Source: Pandoraea terrae (lineage in GTDB: Bacteria > Pseudomonadota > Gammaproteobacteria > Burkholderiales > Burkholderiaceae). Taken from it: a DNA stretch of 64,000 nt. Position 1 is the first letter of the stretch. Each line of letters begins with the position of its first letter. The DNA is taken from NCBI RefSeq assembly GCF_902459695.1, contig NZ_CABPRZ010000003.1:310001-374000 (forward strand). Direction: 5' to 3'. A program made the translations under genes and the position numbers. The notes beneath the pieces are model-generated. The model did no database searches and had not been told where the DNA came from. It worked only from the letters and a program-made list of their open reading frames with translations. Below, piece after piece: positions 50,198 through 57,897 of this stretch.

Positions 50198-50230
50198 CGT
50201 GAGCGCGCAGCGTATTTCCGGGAGGCGGCC

Positions 50231-50659
50231 ATGAAGACGGTACAGCAGGTATTGGACAAGAAGGGCCGAAGCTTGTGCTCGATCGGGCCGAACGCCCGCG
50301 TGCTCGATGCACTTCGGGCCATGTCGCTGCATGCGGTCGGCGCGATGGTGGTGGTCGACGGCGGCAGGCTTGTCGGCATTTTGTCGGAACGCGATTTCGC
50401 CCGCCAGGTAGCACGGTCGGGGCATTGCGCCACCCACATCGCCGTGCGCGAGATCATGACACGCAGGGTCACGACGATTGCCGTGCATGAGACTGTCGAG
50501 GCGTGCATGAGTTTGATGGTGAATGGCAATTTTCGCCATCTGCCGGTGCTCGAGCGCGGCGAGCTGGTCGGCATGCTTTCGATCGGCGATCTCGTGCGCG
50601 AGATCATCGCCGATCAGGCAGCGACCATCCGGCACCTTGAAACCTACATCCAGGGGTGA
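50231..50659 (+). CDS. CBS-domain pair protein
   Basis: A 142-residue protein made of two CBS domains (about 10-60 and 75-130), the second including MTRRVTTIAVHETVEACMSL and GNFRHLPVLERGELVGMLSI. Stand-alone CBS pairs bind adenine nucleotides and act as energy sensors. GGGAGG precedes the ATG. It follows the hydrolase by 33 bases and may be co-transcribed; whether it senses the ATP made by the carbamate kinase pathway is speculation. Confidence 0.9.
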   Translation: MKTVQQVLDKKGRSLCSIGPNARVLDALRAMSLHAVGAMVVVDGGRLVGILSERDFARQVARSGHCATHIAVREIMTRRVTTIAVHETVEACMSLMVNGNFRHLPVLERGELVGMLSIGDLVREIIADQAATIRHLETYIQG

Positions 50660-50698
50660 CGCAGTGCGAAGCGCGCATGGTTCGCGTCCGCGCTGCCG

Positions 50699-51607
50699 CT
50701 ATTCCCGAAAGAGCTCGACCATCAATTCCCGAAGCCACTTGTTCGCGGCGTCGTGATGATAACGCTCGTGCCAGTGCTGGCGAATCTCGAGGTCCGGGAA
50801 TTGGACCGGCGGCTCGAGGATCTGAAGGTTCGGCGACATCTCGGGGGTTGTCGCGAGGCGCGACGGTATCGTGGCAATGGCGTCGGTTTGCGTCACGATG
50901 GTCGGCAACACCATGAAATGCGGCACCGTCAGCACGACTTTGCGATGCGGCTGCTGCGAACAGCGAATCTGTTCAAGCGCGACATCGTGTCCGGTCCCGG
51001 TCGATCCGACCACGACGTGCGGACTCTCCACGTATTGCGTGTGGCTCAGCTTTCCATCAATGGTGGGATGGCCGCGGCGTGCGATGCAGACGAACTGGTC
51101 GCGATAGAGCCGCTGCTGGAAAAAGCCGGCCTTCAGTTGGGGAAAAATGCCGATCGCCAGATCGACCTCGCCAGCAGCCATGGCCTCCTGGGCGCCTTTT
51201 TCGGGAATCGGGCACACCTTGATGGTGATGTTGGGCGCGATCCGGTTCAGGTGATGCAGAACCCTGGGCATGCAGACGATCTCGCCGATCTCGGTCATAT
51301 AGAGCGTAAATACCTTTCGCGGCGACGCGGCCGGGTCAAATTTCGTGCCGATTCGCAACGCGCCGGAAATCAGGTCGCAGGCGCGTGAAATCGGTTCGGA
51401 CAACTGTTCCGCGTAGGGGGTCGGCTGCATGCCGCGCGTCGTGCGCACGAACAACGGGTCGTTGAAGATCTTGCGCAGACGGGAGAGCGCGTTGCTCATC
51501 GCCGGTTGAGACAGGCCGATGGCGTTCGCCGCGAGCGTTACGTTGCGCTCCTTGGCGATGGCGTCGAAAGCCACCAACAGATTCATGTCGATTGAGGCAA
51601 GGTTCAT
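50699..51607 (-). CDS. LysR-family regulator next to the carbamoyltransferase locus
   Basis: A 302-residue NodD/SyrM-like LysR protein: DMNLLVAFDAIAKERNVTLA, GLSQPAMSNALSRLRKIFND and TTRGMQPTPYAEQL are typical of this subgroup. It is convergent with the CBS gene and divergent from the Tsx-like gene at 51942, so it sits between the uptake/hydrolase part and the fdrA part. It is the only regulator in the locus and the likely inducer-responsive switch of the downstream genes. The effector is unknown. Confidence 0.92.
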   Translation of the reverse strand: MNLASIDMNLLVAFDAIAKERNVTLAANAIGLSQPAMSNALSRLRKIFNDPLFVRTTRGMQPTPYAEQLSEPISRACDLISGALRIGTKFDPAASPRKVFTLYMTEIGEIVCMPRVLHHLNRIAPNITIKVCPIPEKGAQEAMAAGEVDLAIGIFPQLKAGFFQQRLYRDQFVCIARRGHPTIDGKLSHTQYVESPHVVVGSTGTGHDVALEQIRCSQQPHRKVVLTVPHFMVLPTIVTQTDAIATIPSRLATTPEMSPNLQILEPPVQFPDLEIRQHWHERYHHDAANKWLRELMVELFRE

Positions 51608-51941
51608 CGCTCGGTGTCCGGACCGTAAGGCATTGTGCCGCCAAGGCTCGGCGGCAGGATGGAAACTTCGAGAAAAACGGGATCGTGCATACCTTTGCCG
51701 AAATACGGAAATTCTGAAATCGAGACTTTCCCGTAGCCCGTTGCCGGGGATCCGCTGCTTTCCGACCGATCGCGATGCGTAAAAACGGCTCGGCGAGCGG
51801 CATTTTTCACATTCACCGCTTGAATGTCGGGCATACCGAATTCTGCGTAGACAGATAATGGTCGGTCCCCTAAATTTCCCTTCAGGAGGCAGGCCAATTC
51901 AGTTTAAAGCAGGCGAATATAAAAACAGGGAGACAGGGAAA
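51608..51941. other. Divergent intergenic region, LysR / Tsx-like gene
   Basis: About 330 bases that must hold the promoters of the LysR gene and the Tsx-like gene. It is AT-richer than the flanking genes, with a candidate -10 GATAAT at 51854-51859 but no matching -35. An AT-rich stretch near 51700-51720 (GAAATACGGAAATTCTGAAA) could contain LysR half-sites. No gene seen. Confidence 0.4.
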
Positions 51942-52799
51942 GTGAAAAAGCATTTAAAGCCACGGCGAGCGCATTTGGCAGCCGGTTTTGCGGTAGCGGC
52001 GATGTTGGCGCCATTCTCGGCGCAGGCGGCGGATTGGACGGATGCATTCGTCGGAATGCGATATGGCACGACGTTTCGCGAGCCGTCAATTCCAGACAAT
52101 ATCGCCAAAACAATTCTGCAATTCCAATATGTAAGCGGATACAAATACGGCACGAATTTCTTTAACACCGACGTGCTGCTGTCCAACCGCAAAGACCCGG
52201 CTGCCGGAGGCGGCGGCGGCGCAACCGATATCTACGTCGTCTACCGCCACGTACTCAGCATGAGTGCCGTGACCGGATTGCCGCTGGCGATCGGCCCCGT
52301 GCGCGACTTCGGCCTGACCGCCGGCATCGACCTGCAAAGCAAGAACGACGCGTTCGGTTCCGGTTCGCGCTCGTCGCTGCCGCGCAAGTTCGTGGCCGGC
52401 CCGACGGTCAAGTTCGATGTGCCGGGCTATCTCGACTTCTCCGTGCTGTTCCGCACCGAGAACAATAACAACAGCATCGTCGGCAAGAACGTGACGTTTC
52501 AGAACAGCTATGGGCTGGAACTGCTGTGGGGCATTCCGTTCCACCTTGGGGTACCGGCCAAGTTCAAGGGGTTTGCCGACCTGATCGGTCCGAAGGGCAA
52601 GGACGGGTTCGGCGTGCAGACAAAACAGGAGTTCATGCTCGAGACCGCATTGATGTTCGATGTCGGCAGCCTGTACGGCAAGAAGGACTCGCTGTATGTG
52701 GGGGTCGGCTACCAGTACTGGCACAACAAGTTCGGCGTGCCGCCCGGCGTAGGCACCAAGGCGTCGGTCGTGCAGCTCAATCTCGAATACCACCTGTGA
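51942..52799 (+). CDS. Tsx-like outer-membrane channel protein
   Basis: A 285-residue outer-membrane beta-barrel protein. The start is GTG at 51942 after GGGAGACAGGG; residues 1-28 are a signal peptide (HLAAGFAVAAMLAPFSAQAA). The mature protein begins ADWTDAFVGMRYGTTFREPS and has the alternating pattern and terminal aromatic-rich strand (VVQLNLEYHL) of nucleoside-specific channel proteins of the Tsx type. It would let nucleosides or similar small ring or ureide molecules cross the outer membrane, matching the BMP importer. It lies 75 bases before fdrA and may share its transcript. Confidence 0.8.
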   Translation: MKKHLKPRRAHLAAGFAVAAMLAPFSAQAADWTDAFVGMRYGTTFREPSIPDNIAKTILQFQYVSGYKYGTNFFNTDVLLSNRKDPAAGGGGGATDIYVVYRHVLSMSAVTGLPLAIGPVRDFGLTAGIDLQSKNDAFGSGSRSSLPRKFVAGPTVKFDVPGYLDFSVLFRTENNNNSIVGKNVTFQNSYGLELLWGIPFHLGVPAKFKGFADLIGPKGKDGFGVQTKQEFMLETALMFDVGSLYGKKDSLYVGVGYQYWHNKFGVPPGVGTKASVVQLNLEYHL

Positions 52800-52874
52800 G
52801 GCCGAGGGGCCGGCGCCGGCGCGCTGCGCGGTGCAACCGGGCACGCAACGTGCCGCTTTGAAGGAGAGGAATTC

Positions 52875-54461
52875 ATGCCGATTCAATCGCAGGTCAAGAA
52901 GAACCTTTACAAGGACTCGGTCGCGCTCATGCTGATCTGTCAGCAAGTGATCGCGCGCACCGGCGTCAAGCGCACCACGCTGCTGATGGGCACGCGCGGC
53001 AACAAGGACATCCTGGCGCAAGCGAATCTGCTTCAGGCCGAGGTCGAGGCGGCGCTGCCGAGCGACATCATGATCATCGTCGAGGATGACGCCCAGGACG
53101 TCATCGAGGCCGCATTGCGCGAGGTCGACGTGTTGATCGAGGGCGAGGATGTGCCCAAGGGCAGCCAGGCGGAAGCCGTTCGTCCGCCGCGTTCGCTTGC
53201 CATGGGGGTGTCCCGCGGCGACGCGGTCAACATCGCGCAGATTTCGGTGCCGGGCGCCTACGCCGGCGCCGAGGCGATCAAGGCGCTGCGGCTGGGTTTG
53301 TCCGTATTCCTGTTTTCCGACAATGTACCCATCGAGCAGGAGCGCGCCATCAAGCAACTGGCGGCAAAGAAAGGACTGCTGGTGATGGGGCCCGACTGCG
53401 GAACCGCCATTCTGAACGGCGTGCCGCTCGGTTTCGCCAACGTTGTGCGGCGCGGCCGGATCGGCATCGTGGCAGCGTCAGGCACAGGGCTGCAGGAAGT
53501 GGCGACCCAGATCCATCGTCTCGGCGAAGGCATTTCGCACGCGATCGGCACCGGCGGACGCGATGTCTACGAGGAGATTGGCGCAAGCACCATGCGGCAG
53601 GGGCTCGACCTCCTGGCCAAGGACGCTGCGACCGATGTCATCGTGATCGTCTCGAAGCCGCCTGCGCAGCGTGTTACGGAGCGGATCATGGCACTGGCGT
53701 CGGACATCCGCAAGCCGGTGGTCGTGCTGTTCCTCGGGAGTGATGCGGGAGGCCATGCGGCGAATGGCGGCGTATATCCGGTCGGCACCCTCGAAGCGGC
53801 TGCCGGCGTCGCCGTGGCGCTGGCGCGCGGCATGTCGGGCGCCGACGTCGCGGCCGGGATATCGGTCGAGACGGCGCCGCCGGCCGTCGATACCGCCAAG
53901 TTCGGGGCGACGCAGCGTTACTTGCGTGCACTGTACTCGGGCGGCACGTTCTGCGCCGAGACGCAGGTGATCTGGCGCGAAGCCGGCATTCGGACGTTCT
54001 CGAATACTGCGCTCGACGAGGACAACGCACTGGCCGATCCCCTGCAGAGCCGGGAGCACTCGGCGATCGACCTCGGTGACGACGTCTTCACGGTGGGCCG
54101 GCCCCATCCGATGATCGATAGCACATTGCGCGTCGAGCGACTGCTGCAGGAAGCGCGGGATCCGTCGGTCGCCGTCGTGGTGCTCGACGTCGTACTTGGC
54201 TATGGCAGTCATGAAGATCCGGCCGGCGCGTTGGCGCCGGCGATCGTCGAGGCGCGCCGTCTGGCCCGTCAGGAAGGCCGTGAGCTGGCGATTGTCAGCT
54301 TCGTCTGCGGCACCGAAGACGACCCGCAGCGTTTGTCCGTGCAACGCGCCAAGTTGCAGGACGCCGGCGCCATGCTCGTGACCGGCTCCACGGCCGCGGC
54401 ACGCCTCGCGGCGGCGATCGCCATCCGTCTCGACAGCGCGCGGCAAACCCGGGGGAACTGA
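52875..54461 (+). CDS. fdrA: FdrA, large subunit of oxamate carbamoyltransferase-type enzyme
   Basis: A 528-residue FdrA protein related to succinyl-CoA synthetase (SucC/D-like) but not an acyl-CoA synthetase in function. In E. coli, FdrA with YlbE and YlbF forms oxamate carbamoyltransferase, which splits oxalurate with phosphate into oxamate and carbamoyl phosphate. Landmarks: KNLYKDSVALM at the start, VMGPDCGTAIL (170-180), GIVAASGTGLQEVATQI (197-213), the GTGGRD loop (225-230) and a GGHA segment (292-295) reminiscent of the SucD phosphohistidine loop. GAGAGGAATT precedes the ATG. First of five genes spaced closely, the others being two DUF1116 proteins, carbamate kinase and DUF2877. Confidence 0.93.
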   Translation: MPIQSQVKKNLYKDSVALMLICQQVIARTGVKRTTLLMGTRGNKDILAQANLLQAEVEAALPSDIMIIVEDDAQDVIEAALREVDVLIEGEDVPKGSQAEAVRPPRSLAMGVSRGDAVNIAQISVPGAYAGAEAIKALRLGLSVFLFSDNVPIEQERAIKQLAAKKGLLVMGPDCGTAILNGVPLGFANVVRRGRIGIVAASGTGLQEVATQIHRLGEGISHAIGTGGRDVYEEIGASTMRQGLDLLAKDAATDVIVIVSKPPAQRVTERIMALASDIRKPVVVLFLGSDAGGHAANGGVYPVGTLEAAAGVAVALARGMSGADVAAGISVETAPPAVDTAKFGATQRYLRALYSGGTFCAETQVIWREAGIRTFSNTALDEDNALADPLQSREHSAIDLGDDVFTVGRPHPMIDSTLRVERLLQEARDPSVAVVVLDVVLGYGSHEDPAGALAPAIVEARRLARQEGRELAIVSFVCGTEDDPQRLSVQRAKLQDAGAMLVTGSTAAARLAAAIAIRLDSARQTRGN

Positions 54462-54462
54462 C

Positions 54463-55941
54463 ATGAGCAAGCACCTGCTTGACAAGCCGCTGTCGGTACT
54501 GAGCCTCGGGGTTGCGACGCTGGACGCAGGCGCCAGCGCCGGCGGTGCGACGCTCGCACACCTCGATTGGCAACCCGCCGGCGACGGCGATCCGGAACTC
54601 AGTTGGCAATTGGCGAGCCTGATCGGCGATCCCGATGACCCCGATTGCGCCGGTTCGCGCGTGGATCGCGCCAATGCGGAAGCGGTCAGCCGAGTGATTG
54701 CCGCCGAGCCCGTCTGGGTCGACGTCGCGTTACACGCCAGCGAAGTCTGGCCTGACATGGGGCGCACGTTATTGCACGCAGGCCCGCCGATCGCGTGGCG
54801 TGATATGTGCGGTCCGATGCGCGGCGCGGTGGTCGGCGCGGCGCTTTACGAGGGCTGGGCCGACACGCCTGACGAGGCCGAGCGCCTGGCCGACAGCGGC
54901 GCGATCCGCTTCGCGCCCTGCCACGAATGGGGCGCCGTGGGGCCGATGGCAGGGATCATATCGCCGTCGATGCCGCTGTTCGTGGTCGAGAATCGTGCTG
55001 CCGGGAATCGCGCCTACGCGCCGATGATGGAGTCAGGCGGTGCCAAGACATTGCGCTTCGGCGCCTACGCGCCGGAAGTCCTGGCGGGGTTGCGGTGGCT
55101 GGAAACGGTCATGGCGCCGACGCTCAAGGCGGTTGTCACGGCGTCGCCGGACGGTTGGCCGCTCAAGCCGGTGATGGCGCAGGCGCTGCATATGGGCGAC
55201 GACGTTCACAACCGCAACACCGCTGCAAGTCTGGCGCTGCTGCGCTGGGTCGCCCAGGGACTGGTCAATACGGATATTGCGCGCAGCGAGGCGGTCGCGG
55301 CGTTGCGGGTCATGCGCGCCGACGACATGTTCTTCCTGAGCCTGTCCATGGCGGCGTGCAAGGCCACGATGGACGCAGCCCACGGCGTGCCGCACAGCAG
55401 CCTGGTGACCGCGATGGCGCGCAACGGCGTCAACGTCGGCGTGCGGGTGAGCGGGCTGGGCGAGCAATGGTTCACCGGGCCGGCCGACATCCCTGTGGGT
55501 CTTTATCTGCCGGGCTTCTCCGAGGCGGATGCGAATCCCGACATCGGCGACAGCGCCATCACCGAAACCGCCGGACTTGGCGCGTTTGCCATGGCTGCCG
55601 CGCCAGCGATGGTGCAGTTCGTTGGCGGCACGCCGCAAGACGCGCTGCGCTATTCGCGCGATATGGCGACGATCTCGGTGGCGCGCAACCCCGGCTTTAC
55701 GCTGCCCGCGCTCGACTTCATCGGCGCCCCTGTCGGCATCGATGTACGGCGTGTGCTCGACGACGGGATGCGTCCCGTCATCAACACGGCGACGGCACAC
55801 AAGCAGCCCGGCATGGGCATCATCGGGGCAGGCATCGTGCAGGCGCCGCTGCGTTGCTTTACGACGGCAGTGGCCGCGCTGGCCGAACAATGCGCGCAGA
55901 ACGATCGAAATGAATCTGCCGGCTCTGCCGGGCGGCGATGA
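54463..55941 (+). CDS. allG: DUF1116 protein, first copy (YlbE/AllG-like carbamoyltransferase subunit)
   Basis: A 492-residue DUF1116 protein, homologous to YlbE (AllG). It starts one base after the fdrA stop, so the two are coupled. Family strings: HLDWQPAGDGDPELSW, CGPMRGAVVGAALYEGWA, CHEWGAVGPMAGIISPSMP and AHGVPHSSLVTAMARNGVN. In the E. coli enzyme YlbE is a catalytic partner of FdrA. A 479-residue paralogue lies 2 kb downstream (57898). The two share these motifs but differ elsewhere, so this is an older duplication. The C-terminal tail beyond the conserved QAPLRCF is short and arginine-rich. Confidence 0.88.
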   Translation: MSKHLLDKPLSVLSLGVATLDAGASAGGATLAHLDWQPAGDGDPELSWQLASLIGDPDDPDCAGSRVDRANAEAVSRVIAAEPVWVDVALHASEVWPDMGRTLLHAGPPIAWRDMCGPMRGAVVGAALYEGWADTPDEAERLADSGAIRFAPCHEWGAVGPMAGIISPSMPLFVVENRAAGNRAYAPMMESGGAKTLRFGAYAPEVLAGLRWLETVMAPTLKAVVTASPDGWPLKPVMAQALHMGDDVHNRNTAASLALLRWVAQGLVNTDIARSEAVAALRVMRADDMFFLSLSMAACKATMDAAHGVPHSSLVTAMARNGVNVGVRVSGLGEQWFTGPADIPVGLYLPGFSEADANPDIGDSAITETAGLGAFAMAAAPAMVQFVGGTPQDALRYSRDMATISVARNPGFTLPALDFIGAPVGIDVRRVLDDGMRPVINTATAHKQPGMGIIGAGIVQAPLRCFTTAVAALAEQCAQNDRNESAGSAGRR

Positions 55942-55951
55942 GGAGTGCATG

Positions 55952-56902
55952 ATGACCATGGATCAACAACGCGTTCTGGTGGCGTTCGGCGGAAACGCCT
56001 GCTATCCGCCCAACATCAAGGGCACGGCCGAAGAGCAGTTCTCGCTGATCGCCCAGGCCTGCGAGCATCTGGTGCGTATCCTGCAGGGTGGCTACCGGCT
56101 CGTGCTCACGCATGGCAACGGCCCCGTCGTCGGCAACATCCTGTTTCGGATGGCGCGCACGGCGCAGGAACTGGAGCCGATGCCGATGGACGTCTGCGTC
56201 GCGCATTCGCAAGGGGGCATGGGCTACATGCTCCAGCAATCGCTGCTCAATGCGATGCGTTCGGCGGGCATGACGGACAGCGTGACATCGATCGTCACAC
56301 AGGTTGAGGTGGACGCCGGCGACCCGGCGTTCGCGAATCCGACCAAACCCGTCGGCAAGTTCTTCAGTGCCGCCGAGGCCGACAAGCTCAGTCAAGGTAC
56401 GGGGTGGCAGTTCGTCGAGGATTCGGGCCGCGGCTACCGCCGTGTCGTTGCATCGCCCGCGCCGCGGAGAATTCTCGATGTGCCGGCGATCGAGGCGCTA
56501 TTGGCCGCCGGAGTGATTCCCATCGCCGGCGGTGGGGGCGGGATCCCTGTCGTACGCGATGGCGCGGGTGACCTGCACGGCGTGGCTGCCGTGATCGACA
56601 AGGATTTCACCAGCGCGATGCTGGCCGCCGAGCTCGGCGCCGGCACGCTGGTGATGTTGACCGGCGTGGAGCGGGTTGCACTCGATTTCGGCAAGCCGAC
56701 ACAGCGCTTTCTCGACCAGATCGATGCCGCCGAAGCGCGACGCCATATGCGCGACGGACAGTTCCCACCCGGCAGCATGGGGCCGAAAATCGCGGCGGCG
56801 CTGCAATACCTCGAGGCAGGCGGCAAGACCGCCGTCATCACGTCGCTCGACCGTGCCTTCGACGCACTGCGCGGTGAGGCGGGCACACGCATTGTCGCGT
56901 AG
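55952..56902 (+). CDS. arcC: Carbamate kinase (ArcC/AllK type)
   Basis: A 316-residue amino-acid-kinase-fold enzyme that turns carbamoyl phosphate and ADP into ATP plus carbamate (CO2 and ammonia). Motifs: VLVAFGGNACYPP near the start, THGNGPVVGNILFRM, SQGGMGYMLQQSL and IPIAGGGGGIPVV. ATG codons at 55949, 55952 and 55958 follow AGGAG (55941-55945); 55952 is best spaced. It lies between the two carbamoyltransferase subunit genes, so carbamoyl phosphate made by FdrA/DUF1116 can be used at once to make ATP. No arginine deiminase or ornithine carbamoyltransferase genes are near, which excludes the arc pathway. Confidence 0.94.
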   Translation: MTMDQQRVLVAFGGNACYPPNIKGTAEEQFSLIAQACEHLVRILQGGYRLVLTHGNGPVVGNILFRMARTAQELEPMPMDVCVAHSQGGMGYMLQQSLLNAMRSAGMTDSVTSIVTQVEVDAGDPAFANPTKPVGKFFSAAEADKLSQGTGWQFVEDSGRGYRRVVASPAPRRILDVPAIEALLAAGVIPIAGGGGGIPVVRDGAGDLHGVAAVIDKDFTSAMLAAELGAGTLVMLTGVERVALDFGKPTQRFLDQIDAAEARRHMRDGQFPPGSMGPKIAAALQYLEAGGKTAVITSLDRAFDALRGEAGTRIVA

Positions 56903-56916
56903 GACGGGGGCAGCGC

Positions 56917-57804
56917 GTGAACCCTTCCATCCAGGCTATCGGCGCACGGGCCTACCGGGCCTTGGTGCGCAGCGATGGTGTTGCGTTACCGTTGCCGGCG
57001 TTTCCGCGCGCGAGCTATCTCGACGCGGACGGCGAGTTGATCTGGATCGGCGTGGGCGTCACGGTGACGCACCCGCGTGCCGTGATGCTCGATCGGCCCT
57101 GGTGTGCCGATGCCGGACCGCAGCGCTTCGAATTGCGCGACACCCGGCCATGCCGTCCGAGTGTCCCGGCTTGGCCGCGCGAGTATGCGGCGCGCGTGGC
57201 TGCGGCCGATACCGTTTATCTCGACACGCGGTTTGCCGAGGTGTGCCGGATGATGATCGACGACGTCCTGGGGGGCGCAGAACCGCAGGGCCTCGGCGCG
57301 GCGTTGGCGGGAGAGGCGCTGGCGTTTCCGCTCGACCTTGGCGTCCGGCATTTCGAACGGCTTGCCCTCGCGTATCGCGCCAATGATCCGGAGGGCGTTG
57401 GTGAGGCGGCGCTGCCGTTGCTCGGCTTTGGTCCTGGCCTCACACCGTCGGGTGACGATTTCGTCGGCGCATCGCTATTCGGCCGGCGCTTGCGCGACCC
57501 GGCCCGGTTCGTGGCGCCTGCGGGCCCCTGGTTGGCGACTGTGGAGGGCTTGATCGCAGCGGCGCGCGACGCGGGTCACGAAATCAGCGCGGCGCTGTTT
57601 GCCGATCTTGCGCGCGGCGAGAGTTTTGCGTCGCTGCATCGGCTCGGCCTGTGCATTGCGGCGTGCCTTGACGAATCGGCGGGCTCACGTGCCGACGTTG
57701 CCACCGCTGCGCGCGAGCTGGTGTCGATCGGCCGCTCGTCGGGTTGGGACATGCTGGCCGGCTTCATCACCGGACTGACGGGGCAGTCGTTCTGCCTGAA
57801 ATAG
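56917..57804 (+). CDS. allH: DUF2877 protein (YlbF/AllH-like carbamoyltransferase subunit)
   Basis: A 295-residue DUF2877 protein. The family signature GFGPGLTPSGDDFVGA stands at about residues 170-185. In E. coli, YlbF (AllH) is the third component of oxamate carbamoyltransferase. The start is GTG at 56917, with GGACGGGGG upstream, 14 bases after the carbamate kinase stop. The C-terminal region (TAARELVSIGRSSGWDMLAG) is also conserved. With fdrA, DUF1116 and the kinase it makes the complete set known from the allantoin region of E. coli. Confidence 0.88.
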   Translation: MNPSIQAIGARAYRALVRSDGVALPLPAFPRASYLDADGELIWIGVGVTVTHPRAVMLDRPWCADAGPQRFELRDTRPCRPSVPAWPREYAARVAAADTVYLDTRFAEVCRMMIDDVLGGAEPQGLGAALAGEALAFPLDLGVRHFERLALAYRANDPEGVGEAALPLLGFGPGLTPSGDDFVGASLFGRRLRDPARFVAPAGPWLATVEGLIAAARDAGHEISAALFADLARGESFASLHRLGLCIAACLDESAGSRADVATAARELVSIGRSSGWDMLAGFITGLTGQSFCLK

Positions 57805-57897
57805 GCGCGCAACGCTGCCAACGCGCCGAGGTAGCGCTCGAATCGAGGCGCCAAGACGCGCATTGACGACATTCAATCCATTCAATGGAGAAACACA

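Noticed and set aside
52086-53357. A 423-codon open frame on the minus strand over the Tsx-like and fdrA genes
   Set aside because: It crosses a gene boundary and an intergenic gap on the other strand and has composition typical of shadows.
55952-56902. Carbamate kinase as part of an arginine deiminase operon
   Set aside because: No arcA, arcB or arcD is present; its neighbours are FdrA, DUF1116 and DUF2877 genes.
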